From Deltaproteobacteria bacterium (GTDB lineage Bacteria > Desulfobacterota > Syntrophia > Syntrophales > UBA5619): a stretch of 40,352 nt of DNA. Below the pieces are notes generated by a model that had not been told where the DNA came from, searched no databases, and saw only the letters and a program-made list of their open reading frames with translations. Location of the stretch: the NCBI GenBank assembly GCA_021817825.1, contig JAKAFS010000030.1:1-40352 (forward strand). Reading direction: 5' to 3'. Of this stretch, positions 33,098 through 40,352 are shown piece by piece; positions within the stretch are counted from its first letter, which is position 1, and the number at the start of each line of letters is the position of its first letter. Position numbers and translations under genes: made by a program.

Positions 33098-34299
33098 CCG
33101 CTGAAAGTCTTGTCGGACGCAAGGGCCGATTATCAAGGATCCTCCGCCTGCTGAAACGCTTGCGTCCCGCGGCGCTGCCCGTGACCTATCGGGACAACCG
33201 CGTCCTCCTTTTCCCCGGGGGAACCGACTTTTTCCGTTCGCTGCACACCGCCCTGGGGCAGGCGAAAGAGTATATCCTGATCGAATTCTACCTGATCCGC
33301 AACGACCGCACCGGCGCCGCCCTGGCCGAAGAGCTGGTCCGGGCGGCCGGCCGCGGCGTCTCGGTCCGTTTGGTCTATGACGCCATCGGTTCCCTGGAGA
33401 CGCCGGCCTCCTTTTTCGCGGCGCTGGCACGACAGGGCGTCGAGGTGGTCCCCTTCAACGTCCCCTCCTTCCGGCGCGGACTGCGCTGGTTCGACAGACG
33501 CGACCACCGCAAGCTGGTCGTCATCGACGGGTCCCTGGCCTATCTCGGCGGCTTCAACATCGGCGACGAGTATTCCGGGCGGCTGGAGGGGAAACGTCGT
33601 TTTCGGGACGTGGGCTTCAGCATCTCGGGCGATGCGGTGGGCGAACTGGTGCGGGAATTTTCTGAGATCTGGCAGCTGGAACAGCCGGAACCGCCGACGC
33701 TTCCGACCGGCCGGAAAAATCCGGGCGACGACCGCCGCCGGCAGGGCGGCAGCGCCGCCGTCGTGATCGTCAGCGGCGGCCCCCACCAGAGACGCTCCTA
33801 CATCGGCAGCGCCTTTTTAGTCAACATCGCCGCGGCCTCCGAAGAGATTCTTATCGCCACACCCTACTTCGTCCCCGGCCCCCGCATCCTTCGGGCCCTC
33901 CTGCGGGCCGCACGACGCGGGGTGCAGGTAAGCCTGCTTCTTCCGGCCCGAAGCGACGTGCCTGTGGTAAGGCTTTTGGGGCGCAGTTTCTACGGGGCCT
34001 TGCTCCGGCAGGGAATCGCCATCTGCGAGCTGGACGGGGAAATCCTCCATGCCAAGGTGATGCTGATCGATCGGGAGCGGACGATCCTGGGGTCGGCCAA
34101 TCTCGATCAGCGGAGCTTCCACCGCAACTTCGAAATCAACTGCATCATCGACGATGGCGCTTTCGGCGGCCAGATCCGACGACTGTTCCTGAAGGATTTT
34201 CGGAAATCCCGGCCGATCACCCTGGGCGACTACGAGCGGCGCGGTCTGGTCGCCCGCTTTCTGGAAAGGGTCATCAACCTCTTCGCCCGCTTTCTCTAA
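33094..34299 (+). CDS. Cardiolipin synthase-like phospholipase D (ClsB-type)
   Basis: About 401 residues with two HKD motifs of the phospholipase D superfamily: [19 protein letters not shown] (His138) and [18 protein letters not shown] (His319). The N-terminus is short and basic with no membrane helices, like ClsB rather than ClsA, so it would act at the inner face of the membrane, joining phosphatidyl groups to form cardiolipin. The C-terminus is amphipathic ([17 protein letters not shown]). The start is uncertain: the ATG at 33094 has a weak Shine-Dalgarno and overlaps a small upstream ORF by ATGA; another in-frame ATG lies at 33025. It diverges from the cold-shock series. Confidence 0.9.
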   Translation: MTAESLVGRKGRLSRILRLLKRLRPAALPVTYRDNRVLLFPGGTDFFRSLHTALGQAKEYILIEFYLIRNDRTGAALAEELVRAAGRGVSVRLVYDAIGSLETPASFFAALARQGVEVVPFNVPSFRRGLRWFDRRDHRKLVVIDGSLAYLGGFNIGDEYSGRLEGKRRFRDVGFSISGDAVGELVREFSEIWQLEQPEPPTLPTGRKNPGDDRRRQGGSAAVVIVSGGPHQRRSYIGSAFLVNIAAASEEILIATPYFVPGPRILRALLRAARRGVQVSLLLPARSDVPVVRLLGRSFYGALLRQGIAICELDGEILHAKVMLIDRERTILGSANLDQRSFHRNFEINCIIDDGAFGGQIRRLFLKDFRKSRPITLGDYERRGLVARFLERVINLFARFL

Positions 34300-34359
34300 A
34301 CCCCGCAGAGACATCCCCTCCTGCAACGGTCTGGACCCTCCGAGTGCCCTTCCTCCCAA

Positions 34360-34429
34360 TGGTAGGTATTACCTACCAATCAGCTAGGGATCGATCCTCA
34401 TTGTCTTTTATCCCGTATGTCTCTAATTT
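34360..34429 (+). promoter_or_regulatory. Shared composite promoter, copy A
   Basis: Plus strand: perfect dyad TGGTAGG-TATTA-CCTACCA (34360-34378, fully palindromic over 19 bp), ATCAGCTAGG, GATCGATCCT, then CATTGTCTT containing -35 TTGTCT (34401-34406), exactly 17 bp, and -10 TAATTT (34424-34429). This is the best-preserved copy; the dyad centre lies about 32 bp upstream of the -35 box, a class-I activator position. It drives wrbA. Confidence 0.78.
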
Positions 34430-34529
34430 CGATAATCAAACAGGGACGGACGCCAGCCGTTGCCCCTGCCGGGTCAAGCCTGCAAAAGGCGGAGTCAAGG
34501 ACCACTTTCAGAGGGAAAGGAGACCGGAC

Positions 34530-35147
34530 ATGAACGTGCTGATCGTATATTATTCCCTGTATGGCCATATCCATCGGATGGCCGAAGCCATCAAGGAAGG
34601 CGCGGAAAGCGCAGGCGGAGTCGAGGCCCGGCTCTGCCGGGTTCCGGAAACCCTTTCGGAGGAGGTTCTGGAGAAGATGGGGGCGCTGGAGACTCAGCGC
34701 TCCCTGGCCCATATCCCGATCTGCAAGGTGGCGGAACTGGCCACGGCCGACGCCATCATCTTCGGCACCCCCACCCGCTTCGGGAATATGTGCGGTCAGA
34801 TGCGCCAGTTTCTCGATGCCACGGGCGGCCTCTGGGCCAAGGGCGCCCTCGTCGGCAAAGCGGCCAGCGTTTTCACCAGCAGCGGAACCCAGCACGGCGG
34901 CCAGGAATCGACCATTCTTTCTTTTCACTTCACCCTTCTCCACCAGGGCATGGTGCTCGTCGGTCTTCCCTATACCTTTGCCGGCCAGTCGCGCAGCGAT
35001 GAAATCACCGGCGGCTCGCCCTACGGGGCCTCCACGATTGCCGGCAGCGACGGCCAGCGAATGCCCAGCGAAAATGAGCTCGCAGCGGCTCGCTATCAGG
35101 GCAAACATGTTGCCGAAATTGCAAAAAAACTGTCCGCTCCGGGGTAG
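34530..35147 (+). CDS. wrbA: NAD(P)H:quinone oxidoreductase WrbA
   Basis: A 205-residue flavodoxin-like FMN enzyme (EC 1.6.5.2) that reduces quinones by two electrons, guarding against oxidative stress. Motifs: [18 protein letters not shown] (FMN phosphate loop), [39 protein letters not shown], and the C-terminal [20 protein letters not shown]. The length is normal. AAAGGAG precedes the ATG at 34530; a longer frame from 34344 is only read-through of the promoter region. It is expressed from copy A of the composite promoter and followed after 81 bp by a 59-residue ORF. Confidence 0.95.
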   Translation: MNVLIVYYSLYGHIHRMAEAIKEGAESAGGVEARLCRVPETLSEEVLEKMGALETQRSLAHIPICKVAELATADAIIFGTPTRFGNMCGQMRQFLDATGGLWAKGALVGKAASVFTSSGTQHGGQESTILSFHFTLLHQGMVLVGLPYTFAGQSRSDEITGGSPYGASTIAGSDGQRMPSENELAAARYQGKHVAEIAKKLSAPG

Positions 35148-35228
35148 AAGCGCCTCGGAAGCAGACCGGAGCGCTCGGCAAAAGGCGGGAAAGAACCCCG
35201 CCCGGCAATCAGGAAGGAAGGAATCGAC

Positions 35229-35408
35229 ATGGATAAGCAGGCATCCGATCAGGGGTGGGAGCAACTCCAGGCCCACATAGAGACGTTTCTCGGGCAGACG
35301 CTCCGCGCCGATGCGCAGAAGGTCGAGTACAAGCCGCGGTTCAATTCCCGGGCGGCCGAAGCGCCGAGCGTCGCTTATCAGAACGACCGGGAGGGGATGC
35401 CGGCATGA
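35229..35408 (+). CDS. 59-residue hypothetical protein after wrbA
   Basis: A short ORF (MDKQASDQGWEQLQAHIETF, then LGQTLRADAQ...) with a good AGGAAGGA ribosome site seven bases before the ATG and ordinary codon use, ending TGA at 35406-35408. The N-terminal helix (WEQLQAHIETFLGQTL) is amphipathic; the rest is hydrophilic. I recognise no family. A terminator follows at 35489, so it is probably the second and last gene of the wrbA unit. Confidence 0.6.
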   Translation: MDKQASDQGWEQLQAHIETFLGQTLRADAQKVEYKPRFNSRAAEAPSVAYQNDREGMPA

Positions 35409-35488
35409 AGCGGCCGAGATTTGCGAGAGGCTGCGGCAACTCTGCTCGGAGCAGAGCCAGGCGGCAGCGTAGTCGAAAAATCACCATC

Positions 35489-35528
35489 GGATCGCCGCGC
35501 TGTTTTCCGGCGATCCCTCTTTTTCTTA
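35489..35528 (+). terminator. Rho-independent terminator after the wrbA unit
   Basis: GGATCGCCG (35489-35497) pairs perfectly with CGGCGATCC (35508-35516), followed by CTCTTTTTCTT. A second small hairpin (CTCTGCT/AGCAGAG, 35440-35456) lies just upstream. The terminator is only 10-22 bp before the next kinase gene. Confidence 0.85.
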
Positions 35529-35537
35529 TGAAACGCG

Positions 35538-38500
35538 GTGAGAAGAATCTTGGATAATCCGAAATCTATTTTGAAATCGGGGATATTTACGACCGGTGGG
35601 AATCCGGAGATTCTGTTAGGCATCGCAGCGCTGGGCGGCCTTTACCTGATCAGTCTTCATGACTACCTTTTGTTTGACGTTCTTGCCGAGTTGTTCAGCA
35701 TCACCATCGGCTTGACCCTTTTCGTGCTTGTCTGGAACTTACGTCGCCGCATCACCAATCAATATCTCTTGTTTATCGGGATTGCCTGTCTCTTTACAGC
35801 CATCCTGGATACCATTCACATCCTCAGTTTCCAGGGCATGACCGGATTTTCGATCGACGACCCGAATACCGCCGCGCAGTTATGGATTGCCGCCCGCTTC
35901 ATCCAGGCGCTGGCGCTTCTGGGCGCCCCCTATTTCCTGAAGCGAAAACTGAACAGCGAAACGGCATTCCTCTTCTTTTCCATTGCGATCATCCCGATAT
36001 TGAGCGCCATTTTCATCTGGAAAAGCTTTCCCACCTTCTACGCTGCCGGGATGGGATTCACTCCCGCCAAGATGGCCGGCGAACTGGTCATCGCCGCCAT
36101 TGCCTTTGCGGCCCTGCTGCTGCTCTTCAAAAACCGCTCCCATTTCGACCCCCTGGTCTTCAGATGGATCAGCGCCTCCATCATCGCCACCATCGGCTCC
36201 GAACTGGCCTTCGCCGTCGAGGGCTACGCTATGGCCAATCTTACCGGCCATTTCCTGAAGGCCGGGGCATTTTACCTGCTTTACAAAGCGATCATCGAAA
36301 GCGCTTTCCTCAAACCGCAGAAACTCCTGTTCGAAGACCTCGTCCGGCAGCAAGAGGCCCTTCAGGAAGAGAAGCAGCGGACCCAAAACTATCTCGACGT
36401 GGCGGGCGTCATCGTGGTCCTCAACGCCGACCAGACAATCGCTTTGGTCAACAAGGCGGGCTACAGCACCCTGAATTATGAGGAACAGGATCTGCTGGGC
36501 AAGAATTGGTTCGACACCCTCGTTCCCGAACGGCTCCGGGAGGAGGCGAGAGCGGCGTTTACGCGGCTGGTCGCCGGGGACCTGCGGGACGCCAATGCCG
36601 ATGAAGGTCCGCTTCTGACGGCAAGCGGCGAAGAAAGGTGGTTCCTTTGGCGCAACAGTCTCCTGAAGGACGACAGCGGCCGGGTCACCGGGACATTGCG
36701 CTCCGGGGAGGACATTACGGAGCGCAAAGGGGCCGAAGAAAAGCTGCTGGCGATCCAGGAGGAGTTGGAGGTGCGGGTGCAGGAGCGGACCGCTCAACTC
36801 GACAGGACCAATTGGCAACTTACCTGCGAAATAGAAGCCCGAAAAAAAATCCAGGAGGACCTCGCGGAACAATCGCGCATCCTGGAGGCTTTTTTCAACC
36901 ATTCGTTGACGCCGACCGTATTTCTGGACCGCGATTTCAATTTTATCCGGGTCAACGAGGCCTATGCCCAGGCCTGCCGGCGCGACACCCGGGCGTTTCC
37001 CGGCCATAACCATTTCCAGTTATACCCCTCCGCGCTAGAAGCCCTCTTCCGGCAAGTGGTGGAAACGAAAAAGCCCTTTCAGGCCCTGGCCAGTCCCTTC
37101 GGGTACCCGGCCCATCCGGAGGGAGGAACCTCCTTTTGGGATTGGACGCTTGTCCCGATTCCGGACGAAAGCGGCGAGATCGATTTTCTCGTTTTTTCTC
37201 TCAACGACGTGACCAAAAGAAAACTGGCCGAGGAAGAGGTGAAGAAGCACGCGCAGTTGCTGGATCTGGCCAACGATACGATCCTGGTCTGCGACCTTAA
37301 CGGCAATGTCCTCTATTGGAACAAGGGCGCCGAAACGCTCTACGGCTGGCCGGGCGAGGAAGCCAGCGGGCGGAACATCCGAACCCTTTTTCAACCGGAC
37401 TTTGCCGAACACTTTCAAGAGGCCGAGGCGATGTTTTTTCGCGACGGCTACTGGGAAGAGGAGACCAATCACCGGAAAAAAGACGGCACGCAAGTCATGG
37501 TCCAGAGCCGCTGGACCTTGCAGCGTGATGACCGGGGCGTCCCGGTGGCCTTCTCGGAAATCAACCGGGATATCACGGAACTCAAGCGCAAGGAAAAGGA
37601 ACTCCAGGATTCATCGATCTATTCCCGTACGCTCATCGAGGCGAGCCTCGATCCCCTGGTGACGATCAACGCCGGCGGCAAGATCATGGATGTCAGCAGG
37701 GCTACGGAACTGGTGACCGGCGTCTCTCGCGAGCGGCTCGTCGGCAGCGATTTTTCCGAATATTTCACCGAACCGGAGAAGGCCCGGGAGGGATACAAAA
37801 TGGTCTTCTCCCGGGGATTCGTCAGGGACTACCCCCTCGCGATTCGCAACAATTCCGGCCAGGCGACGGAGGTCCTCTACAACGCCACGCTGTACAGGGA
37901 CGAGGAAGGGGAAGTGCAGGGGGTTTTCGCAGCCGCCCGTGACGTCACGGAGCTTCGCGCGGCGCAGAGGGCCTTGCAGAAATCCCATGCCGATCTGGAA
38001 CGCCGGGTTGAGGAACGGACCGCGGAACTGGAGGACGCCATCAAGGAGCTGGAAAGCTTCAGTTACTCCGTCTCCCATGATCTGCAAACCCCGCTGCGGG
38101 CCATCGATGGGTATGCCCGGATGATCCTCAAGAATCACGGCGCTCTGTTTGATGACGACGCGCGGCAGAAATTCAATACGATCCGGAACAATGCCCAGAT
38201 GATGGGCCGGCTGATCGAGGAGCTTCTGGCCTTTTCCCGCCTGGGAAGAAAGGAAATCACGCCCTCCAAACTGGACATGAACGGTCTGGTGGCCGACGCC
38301 TGGAAGGAACTGCGGGAGATTGAACCGGAAAGGCAGATTTCCCTGACGGTCCGGAACATCCCGATGGCCTACGGGGACAGGACGCTCATCAAGCAGGTGA
38401 TCCTCAACCTGCTTTCGAACGCCAGCAAATTTACAAAACACCATAACTGCGCTACTATCGAAGCCGGCGGCTATGTGGACGGCCAATGCCTGGTCTACTA

Positions 38501-38738
38501 CGTCAAGGATAACGGCATCGGCTTCGATATGGCTTATCATGATAAAATGTTTGGAGTATTTCAGCGCCTTCATCATAACAACGACGCTTTTGAAGGAACG
38601 GGTGTCGGCTTGGCCATCGTCCAGCGCATCATCCATCGCCATGGAGGGCGGGTATGGGCGAAAGGCACGCCGGACCGGGGCGCAACCTTCTATTTTTCCC
38701 TGAGAAGAGAGGAGTCACACTGGAATGGAGCAATTTGA
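35538..38738 (+). CDS. MASE3 multi-PAS sensor histidine kinase
   Basis: About 1066 residues. The N-terminal ~270 residues contain eight membrane helices of MASE3 type (FTAILDTIHILSFQGMTGF, AAQLWIAARFIQALALL), an integral-membrane sensor with unknown ligand. Then come four PAS domains (about 290-410, 445-560, 570-690, 695-815) separated by coiled coils. HisKA has its phospho-acceptor at His847 (SYSVSHDLQTPLRAIDGY) and the HATPase_c has NLLSNASKF, DNGIGF and GTGVGLAIV. There is no receiver. The kinase core is nearly the same as in the 2260-residue kinase. The start is GTG 35538 or TTG 35550; GGTGAG is spaced better for the TTG. Its end overlaps the next receiver gene by 14 bp. Confidence 0.93.
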   Translation: MRRILDNPKSILKSGIFTTGGNPEILLGIAALGGLYLISLHDYLLFDVLAELFSITIGLTLFVLVWNLRRRITNQYLLFIGIACLFTAILDTIHILSFQGMTGFSIDDPNTAAQLWIAARFIQALALLGAPYFLKRKLNSETAFLFFSIAIIPILSAIFIWKSFPTFYAAGMGFTPAKMAGELVIAAIAFAALLLLFKNRSHFDPLVFRWISASIIATIGSELAFAVEGYAMANLTGHFLKAGAFYLLYKAIIESAFLKPQKLLFEDLVRQQEALQEEKQRTQNYLDVAGVIVVLNADQTIALVNKAGYSTLNYEEQDLLGKNWFDTLVPERLREEARAAFTRLVAGDLRDANADEGPLLTASGEERWFLWRNSLLKDDSGRVTGTLRSGEDITERKGAEEKLLAIQEELEVRVQERTAQLDRTNWQLTCEIEARKKIQEDLAEQSRILEAFFNHSLTPTVFLDRDFNFIRVNEAYAQACRRDTRAFPGHNHFQLYPSALEALFRQVVETKKPFQALASPFGYPAHPEGGTSFWDWTLVPIPDESGEIDFLVFSLNDVTKRKLAEEEVKKHAQLLDLANDTILVCDLNGNVLYWNKGAETLYGWPGEEASGRNIRTLFQPDFAEHFQEAEAMFFRDGYWEEETNHRKKDGTQVMVQSRWTLQRDDRGVPVAFSEINRDITELKRKEKELQDSSIYSRTLIEASLDPLVTINAGGKIMDVSRATELVTGVSRERLVGSDFSEYFTEPEKAREGYKMVFSRGFVRDYPLAIRNNSGQATEVLYNATLYRDEEGEVQGVFAAARDVTELRAAQRALQKSHADLERRVEERTAELEDAIKELESFSYSVSHDLQTPLRAIDGYARMILKNHGALFDDDARQKFNTIRNNAQMMGRLIEELLAFSRLGRKEITPSKLDMNGLVADAWKELREIEPERQISLTVRNIPMAYGDRTLIKQVILNLLSNASKFTKHHNCATIEAGGYVDGQCLVYYVKDNGIGFDMAYHDKMFGVFQRLHHNNDAFEGTGVGLAIVQRIIHRHGGRVWAKGTPDRGATFYFSLRREESHWNGAI

Positions 38739-39168
38739 GATCCTGCTCGTTGAGGACAACCGCCACGATGTGGCCATGATCCTGGAGGCCTTTCGTGAAC
38801 AAAATACCTGTGATAAGTTTCAGGTCCTCCATAACGGCGCGGAGGCCCTCGACTATTTTTTCGGTCCCCAGGGCTGCCTGCAGAGGCTGGGCATCTGCCA
38901 TATCCGCTTCGTGCTGCTCGATCTGAAGCTTCCCAAGGTCGACGGGCTGGAAGTCCTCAAACGGTTGAAATCCGATGAACGGACCCGGGAAATTCCGGTG
39001 ATCATCTTCAGCTCGTCGAATGAGGCCAGGGATCGAAAGGAGAGTTACCTGCTGGGAGCCAACAGTTATATCGTCAAGCCCCTGGATGCGGACCATTTTT
39101 CGCAAGTTGTCGCCGATATCGGGTCATATTGGCTCACAAGAAACAGGACGGCCTATCAGGATCGGTAG
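38725..39168 (+). CDS. Stand-alone receiver (Rcp1-like response regulator)
   Basis: A 147-residue receiver without output domain: ILLVEDNRHDV, phospho-acceptor Asp in VLLDLKLPKVDG, the Ser of IIFSSSNE and the Lys of SYIVKPLD. It belongs to the Rcp1-like group that usually pairs with phytochrome-type kinases carrying the same SYSVSHDLQ H-box. It overlaps the MASE3 kinase gene by 14 bp and is almost certainly its direct phosphorylation partner. The next regulator follows after 40 bp. Confidence 0.93.
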   Translation: MEQFEILLVEDNRHDVAMILEAFREQNTCDKFQVLHNGAEALDYFFGPQGCLQRLGICHIRFVLLDLKLPKVDGLEVLKRLKSDERTREIPVIIFSSSNEARDRKESYLLGANSYIVKPLDADHFSQVVADIGSYWLTRNRTAYQDR

Positions 39169-39208
39169 GTAACCTTCAAGAACGGCATTTTGCCGGAAAG
39201 GATGGATT

Positions 39209-40075
39209 ATGGACAGCGATTTGAACATACTGATCCTGGAGGATGTGCCGACGGATGCGGAATTGATCCAGTTCGAGCTGAAGGAGACCGGCACGAGCTT
39301 TACCCCCCGTTTCGCGACGGACAAGGCATCCTATCTCAAGGCGCTCGACGAATGTCCCCCGGACATCATCCTGTCGGATTATTCCCTGCCCTCTTTCGAT
39401 GGTCAGTCGGCGCTGAAGATCGCGGTGAGCAGATGCCCCGACGTGCCCTTCATTTTCGTCTCCGGAGCCCTGGGCGAAGAGACGGCCGTTGAACTGCTCA
39501 AGCAGGGAGCCACGGACTACGTGCTGAAAAACCGGCTCTTCCGGTTGGGCCCCGCCGTTGCCCGCGCCTTGCAAGAGGTTCAGGAGCGGCGCGAGAAGCA
39601 ACTGGTAGAAGAAGCGTTGAAGAAAAGGGAGAAGGCGCTGGAATTGAAATCCCAAAGCCTGGAAGAAGCCAATACGGCGTTGAAAGTCCTGCTTCAGCAT
39701 CGGGAAGTGGACAAAACGGACCTCGAAGATCAGGTGTTGGTGAACATCCGGAAGCTGGTTCTCCCCTATATCGAAAACTTGAAGCACCTCCAGTTGAATG
39801 AAAAACAGCTGGCGCAGGTGAAAATCATCGAGGACAATCTTCGGGAAATCGTTTCTCCCTTCCTGCGCAGGCTGACATCGACCTATCTTGATTTGACCCC
39901 CCGGGAGATCGAAGTCGCCAACCTCGTCAAAGAGGGGAAAACGACGAAGGAGATGACCGACATCCTCAATATCTCGGCCACGGCGGTGGACTTCCATCGG
40001 AAAAACCTCCGCGCCAAGTTCGGAATAAAGAGCAAGAAAACCAATCTGATGGCTTTTCTGTCCTCCCTTTCCTGA
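39209..40075 (+). CDS. Receiver plus LuxR-type DNA-binding regulator
   Basis: A 288-residue protein: receiver at 1-125 (LILEDVPTDAE, Asp in IILSDYSLP, FVSGA, YVLKNR), a long coiled-coil and helical linker at ~130-220 (RREKQLVEEALKKREKAL), and a C-terminal LuxR/FixJ helix-turn-helix at ~225-288 (LTPREIEVANLVKEGKTTKE, then AVDFHRKNLRAKFGI). Its receiver is paralogous to the lone receiver at 21555-21953. It is the only DNA-binding regulator with a LuxR domain in the window, which makes it a candidate for binding the dyad of the composite promoters. That is inference. AAAGGA precedes the ATG. Confidence 0.93.
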   Translation: MDSDLNILILEDVPTDAELIQFELKETGTSFTPRFATDKASYLKALDECPPDIILSDYSLPSFDGQSALKIAVSRCPDVPFIFVSGALGEETAVELLKQGATDYVLKNRLFRLGPAVARALQEVQERREKQLVEEALKKREKALELKSQSLEEANTALKVLLQHREVDKTDLEDQVLVNIRKLVLPYIENLKHLQLNEKQLAQVKIIEDNLREIVSPFLRRLTSTYLDLTPREIEVANLVKEGKTTKEMTDILNISATAVDFHRKNLRAKFGIKSKKTNLMAFLSSLS

Positions 40076-40298
40076 AGGATGGACGTCAGATGGCCCACAC
40101 CCCCGGCGGGGAGTCCGGAAACAAGACGATGCCGCCTGGGAATAGAAAAAAACAGGCCCCCCTTTCAAGCCATAATAAATGTTGTGATTTTATTGGCAAT
40201 CATGATACGGAGGAGAACACTGTTTTTTATTCGGCAGTGGAAGCGAGATTTGGTACGATAGGTTCCATGAAAAACCCCATACAGAAGGAGAGTACAAG

Positions 40299-40352
40299 AT
40301 GGCTGAAGGAAAAGTGAAGTGGTTCAATGATACCAAGGGATTCGGTTTTATC
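40299..40352 (+). CDS. Cold-shock protein, 5' part only
   Basis: The first 18 codons (MAEGKVKWFNDTKGFGFI) are a canonical CspA start with intact RNP1; the gene continues past the window edge. AAGGAG precedes the ATG. Unlike the csp-like gene at 32383 this is the classical form. The 223 bp between it and the LuxR regulator contain no gene that I recognise; a possible weak promoter there (TCGGCA, 17 bp, TACGAT ending near 40260) is unsupported by other evidence. Confidence 0.88.
   Translation, partial: MAEGKVKWFNDTKGFGFI

Overview
This 40.4 kb window is GC-rich bacterial chromosome, about 60% GC by eye. The gene content suggests a member of the Desulfobacterota (former Deltaproteobacteria, Syntrophales-like): very large multi-PAS sensor kinases, a sigma-54 regulator with a matching -24/-12 promoter, short-form LeuC and LeuD, a probable selenoprotein, and DUF2934, lmo0937-type and cysteine-rich-repeat proteins. 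The taxonomy is inferred from gene content. I see no rRNA, tRNA, CRISPR array, transposase or phage gene.

Left part (1-9.1 kb, minus strand): a doubtful small ORF, a SEC-C protein, a homocysteine S-methyltransferase-like protein fused to an eroded pterin-binding-like half, and the operon leuA-leuC-leuD-leuB. Upstream of leuA is a complete attenuation system: a sigma-70 promoter, a 36-codon leader peptide with ten leucine codons in an 18-codon stretch, an antiterminator, and a rho-independent terminator just before leuA.

Signalling block (9.1-20 kb): a Spy/CpxP/ZraP-like periplasmic protein with a near-perfect sigma-54 promoter diverges from a ZraSR-like kinase/regulator pair. These are followed by one 2260-residue CheB-CheR-PAS-GAF-PocR histidine kinase whose CheB catalytic serine is replaced by alanine.

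Middle (20-26 kb, mostly minus strand): an exported protein of unknown function, Cu/Zn superoxide dismutase, a lone receiver, a cysteinyl-tRNA-synthetase paralogue that has lost two of four zinc ligands and the distal C-terminus, a MATE transporter, and a rhodanese-like protein with an in-frame UGA that reads best as selenocysteine.

Stress block (26-35.5 kb): a probable minus-strand series of cold-shock-domain protein, universal stress protein, DUF2934, Cys-rich repeat protein and patatin, then a coupled trio of SH3 protein, M48 lipoprotein and CHASE2 nucleotide cyclase. Beside it on the plus strand are a small membrane protein, a cardiolipin-synthase-like enzyme, WrbA and a 59-residue protein.

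Right end (35.5-40.35 kb): a MASE3 multi-PAS kinase, a lone receiver, a receiver/LuxR regulator, and the start of a canonical cold-shock gene.

The most interesting pattern is a composite promoter found four times on both strands: a dyad TGGTAGG-N5-CCTAYCA, then a fixed 22-bp interval to a TTG-type -35 box, then exactly 17 bp to a TAnnnT -10 box. It precedes the exported protein, the small membrane protein, the cold-shock/Usp series and wrbA, which suggests a local general-stress regulon. The LuxR-type regulator at the right end is one candidate controller; that link is inference.
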